NCBI GenBank assembly: GCA_020355165.1
Contig: CP070661.1
Span: forward strand, 1,484,228-1,516,889
Length of the DNA: 32,662 nucleotides
Direction of reading: 5' to 3'
Source: Burkholderiales bacterium
GTDB lineage: Bacteria; Pseudomonadota; Gammaproteobacteria; Burkholderiales; Burkholderiaceae_F
The notes below the pieces were generated by a model. The model saw only the letters and a program-made list of their open reading frames with translations. It did no database searches and was not told where the DNA came from. Each line of letters starts with the position of its first letter. The first letter of the stretch is position 1. Position numbers and translations under genes: made by a program. Of the stretch, positions 7,720 to 16,241 are shown one piece after another.

Positions 7720-8946
7720 TCAGCGATCGGCCGGCCGGGCCGTGCCGGCGCCGCGGGTGGCATAGGCGAAGGCCACCGTGCCGACGGCGGCCACCGCGAG
7801 CAGGATGACGGTCGTGCGCTCGTAGCCGCCGAGCGCCGACCACAGCAGCGCGGCGAAGATCGGACCGACCGCGCGAGCCAGCAGTCCGGGCGTGGCCAGC
7901 GCGCCCGCAATGGCGCCGTAGTGGTCGCGGCCGTACATCTCCACCGGCAGCGCGCCACGGATGACGGTCATCGCCCCGTTGCCGGCACCGAACAGCACCG
8001 CGAAGACTGCCAGCCAGGGCACGCTGGAGCCCGCCCACAGCAACGCAATCAGCGACAGCGGCATGGCGACCGCGGCGATGCGGCCGACCTGGCCGACCGT
8101 CAGCCAGCGGCTGGCGCCGAACTCGACGACGCGGCCGGCGACCTGCATCGGCCCGATCAGCGCCCCGATGCCCGCCGCCGCCGCCGGCGACATGCCGCGT
8201 GCCAGCAGCAAGGCGATCAGGTGCGCGGCGATGGCGGAGACGACCACGTAGTGGGCGAGGAAGGCCAGCGTCAGCGCGCGGAAGCGGCGGTCGCTCCAGA
8301 GCCGCTGGCGCGACCCGGCGTCTCGCCCCTGCGTGGGCGGTGCCACCGCCCCGCTGGTGCGCGGCAGCAGCCCGAAGTGCAGCGGCACACAGACCAGCAG
8401 GTTGATCGCTGCCAGCCACAGGACCGCCTCGCGCCAGCCGAAGCGCTCGATCAGCAGCGTCGTGAGCGGCCAGAACACCGTGCTGGCCAGCCCGCCGAAC
8501 AGAGTCAGCACGGTCAGCGCGCGCCGGTAGTTGAGCCGATAGACCTGGGCGATGACGACGAACGCCGGCTCGTACAGCGTCGCCGCCATCGCTACGCCGA
8601 GGCCGGCCCAGATCAGGTACAGCACCGGCAGCGACTGAACCTGCGACAGCGCGGACAGCAGCAGGACCGCGGCGAGCGAGCCGATCGTCATCACCCAGCG
8701 GCCGCCGAGCCGATCGATGGTGCGGCCGATCCACGTCGCGCACAGGCCGGAGATCAGCAGCGCCACCGAGAAGGCGCCGGCAACGGCGCTCCGGCCCGCG
8801 CCGAGATCTCGCTGCAGCGGCTCGAGCAGCAGCGCGAAGGCGTAGTAAACGGAGCCCCAGGAGACGATCTGGGTGATGCCGAGGGCGACCAGCAGTGGCC
8901 AGGATGCGCCGCTGGCCGCGCGGCTCAAGGTGGCTCTCGTATTCAT
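7720..8946 (-). CDS. Major facilitator superfamily transporter
   Basis: This 408-residue polytopic membrane protein has about 12 hydrophobic segments. An early SWGSVYYAFALLLEPLQRDLG segment and IGRTIDRLGGRW (the MFS motif A position, between helices 2 and 3) are visible, and a central loop near SGAVAPPTQGRDAGSRQR separates two six-helix halves. I chose the ATG at 8946 because it places the first helix right after a short N-terminal tail; the frame stays open to 9150, but that added stretch is Arg-rich and lacks family character. The substrate cannot be told from the sequence. It is convergent with phrB, and the upstream 141-residue gene lies 137 bases away on the same strand. Confidence 0.85.
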   Translation of the reverse strand: MNTRATLSRAASGASWPLLVALGITQIVSWGSVYYAFALLLEPLQRDLGAGRSAVAGAFSVALLISGLCATWIGRTIDRLGGRWVMTIGSLAAVLLLSALSQVQSLPVLYLIWAGLGVAMAATLYEPAFVVIAQVYRLNYRRALTVLTLFGGLASTVFWPLTTLLIERFGWREAVLWLAAINLLVCVPLHFGLLPRTSGAVAPPTQGRDAGSRQRLWSDRRFRALTLAFLAHYVVVSAIAAHLIALLLARGMSPAAAAGIGALIGPMQVAGRVVEFGASRWLTVGQVGRIAAVAMPLSLIALLWAGSSVPWLAVFAVLFGAGNGAMTVIRGALPVEMYGRDHYGAIAGALATPGLLARAVGPIFAALLWSALGGYERTTVILLAVAAVGTVAFAYATRGAGTARPADR

Positions 8947-9083
8947 CCTGCGCAGTTGGCCCGGCCACGTTCGACGAGTCGTGCCGATTCTGCGCGAAAT
9001 CGGCGCGGCCAGCGCCGGATCGATCGAGACGGCGGGGCAGCCCGCGCAAAGCGCCCGCCGCCTTGCTGCAACGGCGGCAGAGC

Positions 9084-9509
9084 CTAGAAATCCTCGGGGC
9101 CGCGCACGCACCCCTTGGCGCAGCCGGCGTCGAGACGCCCCGGCAGGCAATTACCCCGGAAATCGCCTTCGCGCGCATGCACGATCAGTTCGCCGCTCGA
9201 TGCCAGGAACACGCCGCGATGCTCGGTCCCGCAGCCGGTGATTCGAAGCAGATCGCCTTGCCGATCGACGTGCGCGAACAGAGTCTCTCGATCGCCCGGC
9301 AACCGGATCCATGCGCGTCCTTCGGCACCGCTCCAAAGGTGGGCCCAGCGGTGATATCGGCGCAGGGTCAAAGCGGCCACTGCCGGTTGCCAGCCATGTT
9401 CGGACAGAACGGCGCCGGTGCAGAGAAACGGTGTGTCGACGAACGAAAGGGTCACGGCCGCGAGCAAGAGCAGCGCCGCGGCGACGAACAACGTTGCAAG
9501 GACTCTCAT
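9084..9509 (-). CDS. Small exported or membrane-anchored cysteine-containing protein, function unknown
   Basis: I do not recognise this 141-residue protein. It starts at ATG 9509, seven bases after a near-perfect AAGGAGG ribosome-binding site, which makes it convincing as a real gene even though the frame extends further upstream. Residues 4-24 form one hydrophobic helix after Met-Arg, a signal peptide or a single anchor. The remainder is predicted to lie in the periplasm and has five Cys (30, 93, 121, 130, 134), three of them in the last 21 residues, and a Trp/Arg/His-rich middle (about 50-68). No lipobox is evident. A disulfide-stabilised periplasmic protein is an inference only. Its upstream neighbour is groEL, separated by a terminator. 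Confidence 0.7.
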   Translation of the reverse strand: MRVLATLFVAAALLLLAAVTLSFVDTPFLCTGAVLSEHGWQPAVAALTLRRYHRWAHLWSGAEGRAWIRLPGDRETLFAHVDRQGDLLRITGCGTEHRGVFLASSGELIVHAREGDFRGNCLPGRLDAGCAKGCVRGPEDF

Positions 9510-9885
9510 ACGCCCTCCTTGGTCACTGGTCCGACTGCCTGCGTGGCACAACCCCGCGGCGGGATGCGCGCGGTCGATTCGCCGGACCGGAGGGTGGAGG
9601 GGCGGGGCGCCGGGGCGCCTCGTGCACGCCCGGAGATTCGGCGGGGGATCGCTCGCGCCTGACGTCTGGCAGATCACCCCGCTGCTATCGAATACTGCGC
9701 CTTCTACTTACGCAGTTCAACCAGCGGCGTACCCGTCTGCCGCCGCAATCGCGCATATGCGCGGCGCCAGGCATCCAAGACGGCAAGGTCCGCGGGTCGA
9801 CCGCACCGCCTTCTACGCTCGCCCCGGACGCGGCGCGGCGCAGAGTGGCACCGAAGCGATCGCAGACGACCCGCTCGAAGAAACA
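9510..9885. other. Intergenic region between the 141-residue gene and the groEL terminator
   Basis: About 375 bases without a gene I can support. It must hold the promoter of the small minus-strand gene, but I find no clear -35/-10 pair. Open frames cross it on both strands, but they are Arg/Ala-rich GC shadows without ribosome-binding sites. The AAGGAGG just before 9509 is the only clear signal. Confidence 0.5.
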
Positions 9886-9914
9886 AGAACGCCCCGCGCG
9901 AGGCGGGGCGTTCT
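9880..9914 (-). terminator. Rho-independent terminator of groESL
   Basis: A perfect 12-bp stem (9886-9897 with 9903-9914, arms agaacgccccgc / gcggggcgttct) encloses a 5-base loop. On the minus strand it is followed by the T-rich TGTTTCTTC. It lies 47 bases after the groEL stop, in the correct orientation. Confidence 0.85.
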
Positions 9915-9960
9915 GTGCACTGCGGCGGCCGCGCTGCGATCGCGGCCGAAGGCGAGGGCC

Positions 9961-11628
<1,668 letters not shown>

Positions 11629-11686
11629 TCAAAGTTGTCCAAATGGCCGGACGCCACCGGCGACCGACCGCATCGCGGTCTCGCCG

Positions 11687-11974
11687 TCAGGCGACCACAC
11701 CCATCAGGTCTTCTTCGCGCATGACGAGCAGTTCCTCGCCTTCGACCTTGACGGTCTGGCCGGCGTACTTGCCGAACAGCACGCGGTCGCCGACCTTGAC
11801 GTCCAGCGCGATCAGCTTGCCGCTGTCATCACGCTTGCCGGGTCCGACGGCGACGATCTCGCCCTGGTCCGGCTTCTCGGCCGCGGTGTCGGGGATCACG
11901 ATGCCCGACGCTGTCTTGCGCTCCTGGTCCAGACGCTTGACGATCACCCGATCGTGCAACGGACGAATTTTCAT
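11687..11974 (-). CDS. groES: 10 kDa co-chaperonin GroES
   Basis: This 95-residue protein is the lid of the GroEL chamber. [16 protein letters not shown] is the standard N terminus, the mobile loop that binds GroEL is at about [16 protein letters not shown], and the protein ends with the roof/core [19 protein letters not shown]. An AGGAG ribosome-binding site sits seven bases before the ATG. It is first in the groESL operon. The leader from the CIRCE to the start is about 120 bases. Confidence 0.99.
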   Translation of the reverse strand: MKIRPLHDRVIVKRLDQERKTASGIVIPDTAAEKPDQGEIVAVGPGKRDDSGKLIALDVKVGDRVLFGKYAGQTVKVEGEELLVMREEDLMGVVA

Positions 11975-12097
11975 AAATTCTCCTGATTTACCGGTAAATG
12001 CCCTGAAAGTTCAGGAACAGAAAGAGAGTGATTACTTACAAACAACTCGACTGCCAGCCCTGCTGGGCACCGGCATTGAGGAAGCGCTAGCGGGTTG

Positions 12098-12124
12098 CTA
12101 GCACTCCCCTCGAGCGAGTGCTAA
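12098..12124 (-). promoter_or_regulatory. CIRCE operator (HrcA binding site) of groESL
   Basis: On the minus strand the site reads TTAGCACTC, nine bases, GAGTGCTAG. This is the CIRCE consensus TTAGCACTC-N9-GAGTGCTAA with a single mismatch in the last base. HrcA is known to repress groE through such sites until heat stress titrates it. The element begins directly after the -10 of the heat-shock promoter, so bound HrcA would block initiation. Confidence 0.95.
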
Positions 12125-12153
12125 TCATAGGGGCGACGCGGCCGGACTTCAAG
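12125..12153 (-). promoter_or_regulatory. Sigma-32 (RpoH)-type heat-shock promoter of groESL
   Basis: On the minus strand, CTTGAA (12153-12148) is followed by 14 bases and CCCCTATGA (12133-12125). This resembles the RpoH consensus CTTGAA-N13-17-CCCCATnTA. It abuts the CIRCE, giving combined positive (RpoH) and negative (HrcA) control, a layout known in betaproteobacteria. Confidence 0.75.
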
Positions 12154-12384
12154 CCGAGGCAGCCCGGGGCTAGCCCGAATAGGGGTCCGTCCGCCCCCGA
12201 TCGTCGCCCCGGCCGATCGCCGCACGGGCGTGGCGGCAGCGCGGCGCTCAGCACGAGGGACTAATCCACGCGGCCAATTCCCGTCGAGGCGCGGCTGCGG
12301 CACGCTTGCGCCGACCCATCGCTCATCGGGCAGGCAACCGAGCGGTCGACGGCCCTGCCGCCCTCCTCGCGAGAAAGAGCACCC

Positions 12385-13050
12385 GTGGCTTTCCTGATCG
12401 GCAAGAGAGAAACCCGCCGCGGTAGTTCGCGCCGCTCGGGCTTCATCCACTCGGTGCTGAGCTTCACGCGCCTCGAGATCCCGGTGCTCGAGGTATTCGA
12501 AACCGCGGTCGCCTTCGCACCCGGAACCGACCCCGTCGCCGCGCACGGCGAGCTGGCCGAGGTGTTCGGGCAGAAGGCCGGCGAAGGCGAGTTCCTCTTT
12601 CGCGCCGACAGCTCGATCGACGGCCGCTACTGGGTGCAGTCGGCCGCGCCGTGGACGCGCTGGCCGAGCAGCGCGCTGAGCGCGCTCGAACCGAAGCGGT
12701 CGGTGATCCAGCTTGCCGAAGGCCTGATGTACCGCTTTGCGCTGCAGGTGTGCGCCGGCCGGGTCAAGATCGCCGGCAACAACAAGAAGATCGAGCCCTA
12801 CGCGGATCGCCAGGACGTCGAGGCCTGGATGCGCTCCAACGCGCTGAGGTGCGGCTTCACGCCGCTGATGCTCGACGTGTCGATGCAGGCGCTGCGCTTC
12901 GTTCACCGCGGCCAGAAGGTCAAGATCGACTATGCGCAGATCGAAGGCGCGCTCGAGGTCGCCGAGCCCGAGACCCTCAAGTACCGGCTGTGCCGCGGCT
13001 TCGGTCACCATCGCCGCGCCGGCCTCGGCCTGATGCACCTGATGACCTGA
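12385..13050 (+). CDS. Solitary Cas6e/CasE-like protein (CRISPR RNA endonuclease superfamily)
   Basis: This 221-residue protein has the plan of type I-E Cas6e (Cse3/CasE, about 200 residues). An early DPVAAHGELAEVF (49-61) puts His54 where the catalytic His of Cas6e lies. EFLFRAD (69-75) and YWVQSAAPW (82-90) match the RDFLFRVE and VLVQS strands. LMYRFALQV (114-122) matches the hydrophobic strand before the RNA-binding part. GALEVAEPETL (188-198) and the glycine-rich loop GFGHHRRAGLGLM (205-217) match the C-terminal GIGxxKxxGxGLL signature. The Tyr three residues before the His in studied Cas6e is Val here, so activity is uncertain. An N-terminal Arg/Ser-rich stretch of about 25 residues is extra. 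The GTG start has only a weak GA-rich site upstream. No CRISPR array or other cas gene is nearby; it precedes cnoX by 82 bases on the same strand. Family assignment is by motif recognition only. Confidence 0.7.
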   Translation: MAFLIGKRETRRGSSRRSGFIHSVLSFTRLEIPVLEVFETAVAFAPGTDPVAAHGELAEVFGQKAGEGEFLFRADSSIDGRYWVQSAAPWTRWPSSALSALEPKRSVIQLAEGLMYRFALQVCAGRVKIAGNNKKIEPYADRQDVEAWMRSNALRCGFTPLMLDVSMQALRFVHRGQKVKIDYAQIEGALEVAEPETLKYRLCRGFGHHRRAGLGLMHLMT

Positions 13051-13132
13051 CGCCGGCCGGCGACATCGCCGGCGGCGGCGCGCCCTTGTGCCGGCGGCCC
13101 CGCGCCCCGACATGGGGCACAGGAGGTGCGCA

Positions 13133-13993
13133 ATGCTGGACACGACACAGAAAGACTTCGCCCGCGACGTGATCGAGGCGTCGCGCGATGCGCCGGTGCT
13201 GGTCGACTTCTGGGCGCCGTGGTGCGGCCCGTGCCGGACGCTGTCGCCGCTGCTGGCGCAGATCGAAGCCGAGTACAGGGGCAGGCTGAAGATCGTCAAG
13301 ATCAACGTCGACGAGAACCAGGAGCTGTCGGCACGCTACGGCGTGCGCAGCATTCCCTATGTGGTCGCCTTCGCCGGCGGCGAGGCGGTCGACTCGTTCG
13401 TCGGCGTCCTGCCGGCCGACGCCCTGCGCCAGTTCGTCGGGCGGCTTGTGCCCGACCCGGCCGAGACGCAGCGGCGCAAGGCCGGCGAAATGCTCGGGCG
13501 CGGCGACGTCGCCGGCGCAGCCAGCGCACTGCGCGCCGCACTGGCGCTCGACCCCGACCGCGATACGACCCGGCTGGACCTCGCGCAGCTGCTGCTGGAG
13601 CACGAGTCCGGCCCCGGCCGGCTCGACGAAGCGTCGGGCTGCCTGGCCGGCGTGTCGGCGGCCGGGAAGCTGCAACCGCGCTGGAGCTCGCTGAACACCC
13701 GGCTGCAGAGCCTGCAGCGCGCCGCCGAGCTGCCCGACGACGACGTGCTGCAGGCGCGCATCGCCACCCATCCCGACGACCTGCAGGCCCGACTCGACCT
13801 GGCCAACGCCCTGCTGGCGCGAAGACAGTACGAAGCGGCGCTGGAGCAGCTGCTGGCGATCGTCGAGCGCGACCGCAGCTTCGGCGACGACATCGCCCGT
13901 CGCCTGATGTTGTCGGCGTTCGACCTGGCCGCCGACACTCCGCAGCTGGTGTCCTCGTTCAGGCGTCGGCTGTCGGCCGCGCTGAATCGCTGA
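13133..13993 (+). CDS. cnoX: Thioredoxin-TPR protein of the CnoX (YbbN) co-chaperedoxin family
   Basis: This 286-residue cytoplasmic protein has an N-terminal thioredoxin domain (about 1-110) with an intact active site WCGPC (Cys31, Cys34) and the cis-Pro loop SIPYVVAF, followed by a helical TPR-like region (about 118-286). CnoX protects substrates from oxidation and hands them to GroEL/ES. E. coli CnoX has lost the CxxC, whereas this form keeps it, as in Caulobacter, and should retain reductase activity. The ATG at 13133 is preceded by AGGAGG, so it is preferred to the in-frame start at 13088. The Cas6e-like gene lies 82 bases upstream and groESL is divergently transcribed beyond that, a meaningful neighbour given the known GroEL partnership. 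Confidence 0.88.
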   Translation: MLDTTQKDFARDVIEASRDAPVLVDFWAPWCGPCRTLSPLLAQIEAEYRGRLKIVKINVDENQELSARYGVRSIPYVVAFAGGEAVDSFVGVLPADALRQFVGRLVPDPAETQRRKAGEMLGRGDVAGAASALRAALALDPDRDTTRLDLAQLLLEHESGPGRLDEASGCLAGVSAAGKLQPRWSSLNTRLQSLQRAAELPDDDVLQARIATHPDDLQARLDLANALLARRQYEAALEQLLAIVERDRSFGDDIARRLMLSAFDLAADTPQLVSSFRRRLSAALNR

Positions 13994-14037
13994 AGGTCGA
14001 CCGCAGCAGGCCGCGCATCGCCGATTAAGCTTGGCGC

Positions 14038-15513
14038 ATGCCCGCCTGCCGCAGCGGCCCGACCGTCGCACCCGGGAGTTCCGGTCCCACACCGGCAGCG
14101 CGACGCCTGGGCGCCGCGTTGCTGCTGGCCGCCGCGCTGATCGGGCCATCGTCGGCGCAGGACGCAGTCACGCACCGGCCGGTGCCGGATCCGGTGCGCG
14201 CGGCCTTGCAGGGCGCGTCGATTCCCGCGGCCGCCTCGTCGATCGTCGTGTTGCCGCTGGCTGCCGGCGGCGTGGCGATCGAGGCCAACGAGAGCCAGCC
14301 GATGAATCCGGCCTCGACGATGAAGCTGGTCACGACTTACGCGGCGCTCGACCTGCTCGGCCCGGCCTACACCTGGCGCACCGAAGCCTTCGCCGGCGGT
14401 GCGATCCGGAGCGGCGTGCTCGAAGGCGACCTCTTCATCCGCGGCAGCGGCGATCCGGCGCTGGTGATCGAGAAGCTGTGGCTGATGGTGCAGCGCCTGC
14501 GCGGCCTCGGCATCGGCGAGATACGCGGCGACCTGGTCATCGATCGCTCGGCTTTCGAGCAGGTCGCGCACGAGCCGGGCGACTTCGACGGCGAACGGTT
14601 CCGTCCGTACAACGCCGGCCCCGATGCGCTGCTGCTGAACTTCAACGCCATCTCGTTCGGCTTCGTGCCCGATCCCGAAACCAGGAGCGCACGCATAGTC
14701 ACGGTGCCGCAACTCGCCGGCATGAGGGTTCCGGCAGGTGTGCGCGCCGCCGATGGACCGTGCGGCGACTGGCGCGGCAAGCTGAAGGCGGACTTCTCCG
14801 ATCCGATGGCACCGGCGTTCCGCGGCACCTACCCGCTGTCGTGCGGCGAACAGGCGTGGTACCTGTCGCTGCTCGATCACGGCCGCTACTTCGGCGCCGC
14901 CTTCGCCGCGCTGTGGCGCGATGCCGGCGGCCGCCTGACCGGCAGCCCGCGCGAGGGCACGGTGCCCGCCGATGCGCGCCGCGTCGCCGTGCACGAGTCG
15001 GCGCCGCTGGCCGAGGTGATCCGCGACGTCAACAAGTTCAGCAACAACGTGATGGCGCGGCAGATCTACCTGGCGCTCGGCACCGACGGCGGCCGCCAGC
15101 GGGCGAGCGCCGAGCGGGCCGAGGCGGCGCTGCGCGCCTGGCTCGACAGCCGCGGCCTGGCGATGCCCGAACTGGTGCTGGAAAACGGCTCCGGGCTGTC
15201 GCGCCTCGAGCGCCTCTCGGCGGCGGGTCTGGCGCGGCTGCTCCGCCACGCCTTCGGCAGCCCGCTGATGCCCGAGATGATGGCGTCGCTGCCGCTGGTC
15301 GGCGTCGACGGCACGATGCGCAGGCGCAACGGCGCGGCCGGTGCCGCGCACATCAAGACCGGCCTGCTCGCCGAGGTGCGCGCCATCGCCGGCTACGTGC
15401 ATGCCGCGAGCGGCCGCCGCTACGTCGTGGTGGCGATCATCAACCACCCCAACGCCGCCAGCGGCCAGCCCGCCCACGACGCCCTGCTGCAATGGGTCCA
15501 TGCCAACGGCTGA
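14038..15513 (+). CDS. dacB: D-alanyl-D-alanine carboxypeptidase/endopeptidase, PBP4 family
   Basis: This 491-residue periplasmic peptidase trims and cleaves peptidoglycan cross-links. The three penicillin-binding motifs are present: S93-T-M-K96 (SxxK, within NPASTMKL), S335-N-N337 (SxN) and K440-T-G442 (KTG). A signal peptide is likely, with hydrophobic residues 25-36 and a cleavage site near SSA-QDA (about 40/41), although the region before it is unusually long and polar, so the true start could differ; no strong ribosome-binding site is seen. It is a single gene, convergent with the redoxin gene, with 90 GC-rich bases between the stops. Confidence 0.93.
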   Translation: MPACRSGPTVAPGSSGPTPAARRLGAALLLAAALIGPSSAQDAVTHRPVPDPVRAALQGASIPAAASSIVVLPLAAGGVAIEANESQPMNPASTMKLVTTYAALDLLGPAYTWRTEAFAGGAIRSGVLEGDLFIRGSGDPALVIEKLWLMVQRLRGLGIGEIRGDLVIDRSAFEQVAHEPGDFDGERFRPYNAGPDALLLNFNAISFGFVPDPETRSARIVTVPQLAGMRVPAGVRAADGPCGDWRGKLKADFSDPMAPAFRGTYPLSCGEQAWYLSLLDHGRYFGAAFAALWRDAGGRLTGSPREGTVPADARRVAVHESAPLAEVIRDVNKFSNNVMARQIYLALGTDGGRQRASAERAEAALRAWLDSRGLAMPELVLENGSGLSRLERLSAAGLARLLRHAFGSPLMPEMMASLPLVGVDGTMRRRNGAAGAAHIKTGLLAEVRAIAGYVHAASGRRYVVVAIINHPNAASGQPAHDALLQWVHANG

Positions 15514-15603
15514 CCGCAGATCCGATCCCGGTGATCGGCGCCCGCGTCCCGGCGCGGCGGCATCGTGCCGGCCGCCAGCCGGCGGCGGCTCAAGAACCGC
15601 GCG

Positions 15604-16212
15604 TCACGATCCGTACTTGATCGTGCAGCCGTAGGCCTGCGTCGACGGCGCCGACAGCGGCTTGCCGGCGCGCAGTTCGGCGAACGCCTGCACGACGTAG
15701 TTGCGGGCGGTCTTCACGTCGGCCGGATTGGTGCTGCGCTTGTCGTCGATGGCGCCGGCGTAGACGAGCACGCCGTCGGGGTCGATCACGTACATGTGCG
15801 GCGTGACTTTCGCCGCATAGGCGCGGCCGACCGTGCCGTCGGCGTCGAGCGCCGCCACCGAGGCGGCGGCGCCCTGCTTCTGCAGCCAGGCCTTCTGCTG
15901 AGCCGGCTCCAGGTAGTCGGAATGGGTGGCAGTGGTCGAGTTGATGACGATCCACTGCACGCCCTCGCCGGTGAAGCGCCTCTGCAGCGACTGCATGTTG
16001 CCGCTGCTGTAGTGCTTCTGCACGAACGGGCAGCCCGGGTTGGTCCATTCGAGCACGACGTACCTGCCCTTCAGTTCCGCCAGCGAGACCCGGCGCCCAT
16101 CGAGATCGTTCAGCGTGAAGGCCGGCGCCGGCCGGCCCGTCAGCGGCTGGGACAGCGCGAGCAGCGGCGCCGCGGCGAGCACGGCGGTAGCGAGAAAGGC
16201 GCGTCGCAGCAT
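15604..16212 (-). CDS. Exported thioredoxin-fold redoxin (AhpC/TSA-like)
   Basis: This 202-residue protein has a signal peptide (LRRAFLATAVLAAAPLLALS, cleavage near residue 22) and a redoxin domain: PAPAFTLNDLDGRRVSL, then VLEWTNPGCPFVQKHY (Cys61) and VTPHMYVIDPDGVLVYAG (cis-Pro region). Only one Cys lies at the usual active-site position, so it is not a CxxC thioredoxin; a second Cys (196) is near the C terminus and could resolve it. A periplasmic thiol peroxidase or reductase role is an inference. The ATG at 16212 is preceded by GAGGAG. It follows the DsbD-like gene by 29 bases, so DsbD is a plausible electron donor. Confidence 0.82.
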   Translation of the reverse strand: MLRRAFLATAVLAAAPLLALSQPLTGRPAPAFTLNDLDGRRVSLAELKGRYVVLEWTNPGCPFVQKHYSSGNMQSLQRRFTGEGVQWIVINSTTATHSDYLEPAQQKAWLQKQGAAASVAALDADGTVGRAYAAKVTPHMYVIDPDGVLVYAGAIDDKRSTNPADVKTARNYVVQAFAELRAGKPLSAPSTQAYGCTIKYGS

Positions 16213-16241
16213 GGGCGGCTCCTCGTCGAGGTCGTTCCGGT

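Noticed and set aside
8947..9150. Sixty-eight extra N-terminal residues on the MFS transporter
   Set aside because: They are Arg-rich, without family similarity, and the family start fits the ATG at 8946.
9704..9886. A 60-codon minus-strand frame upstream of the 141-residue gene
   Set aside because: Arg-rich, starts inside the groEL terminator, no ribosome-binding site and no recognisable feature.
12125..12384. Possible CRISPR repeats next to the Cas6e-like gene
   Set aside because: I looked for spaced direct repeats in the 260 bases upstream and in the 82 bases downstream and found none.
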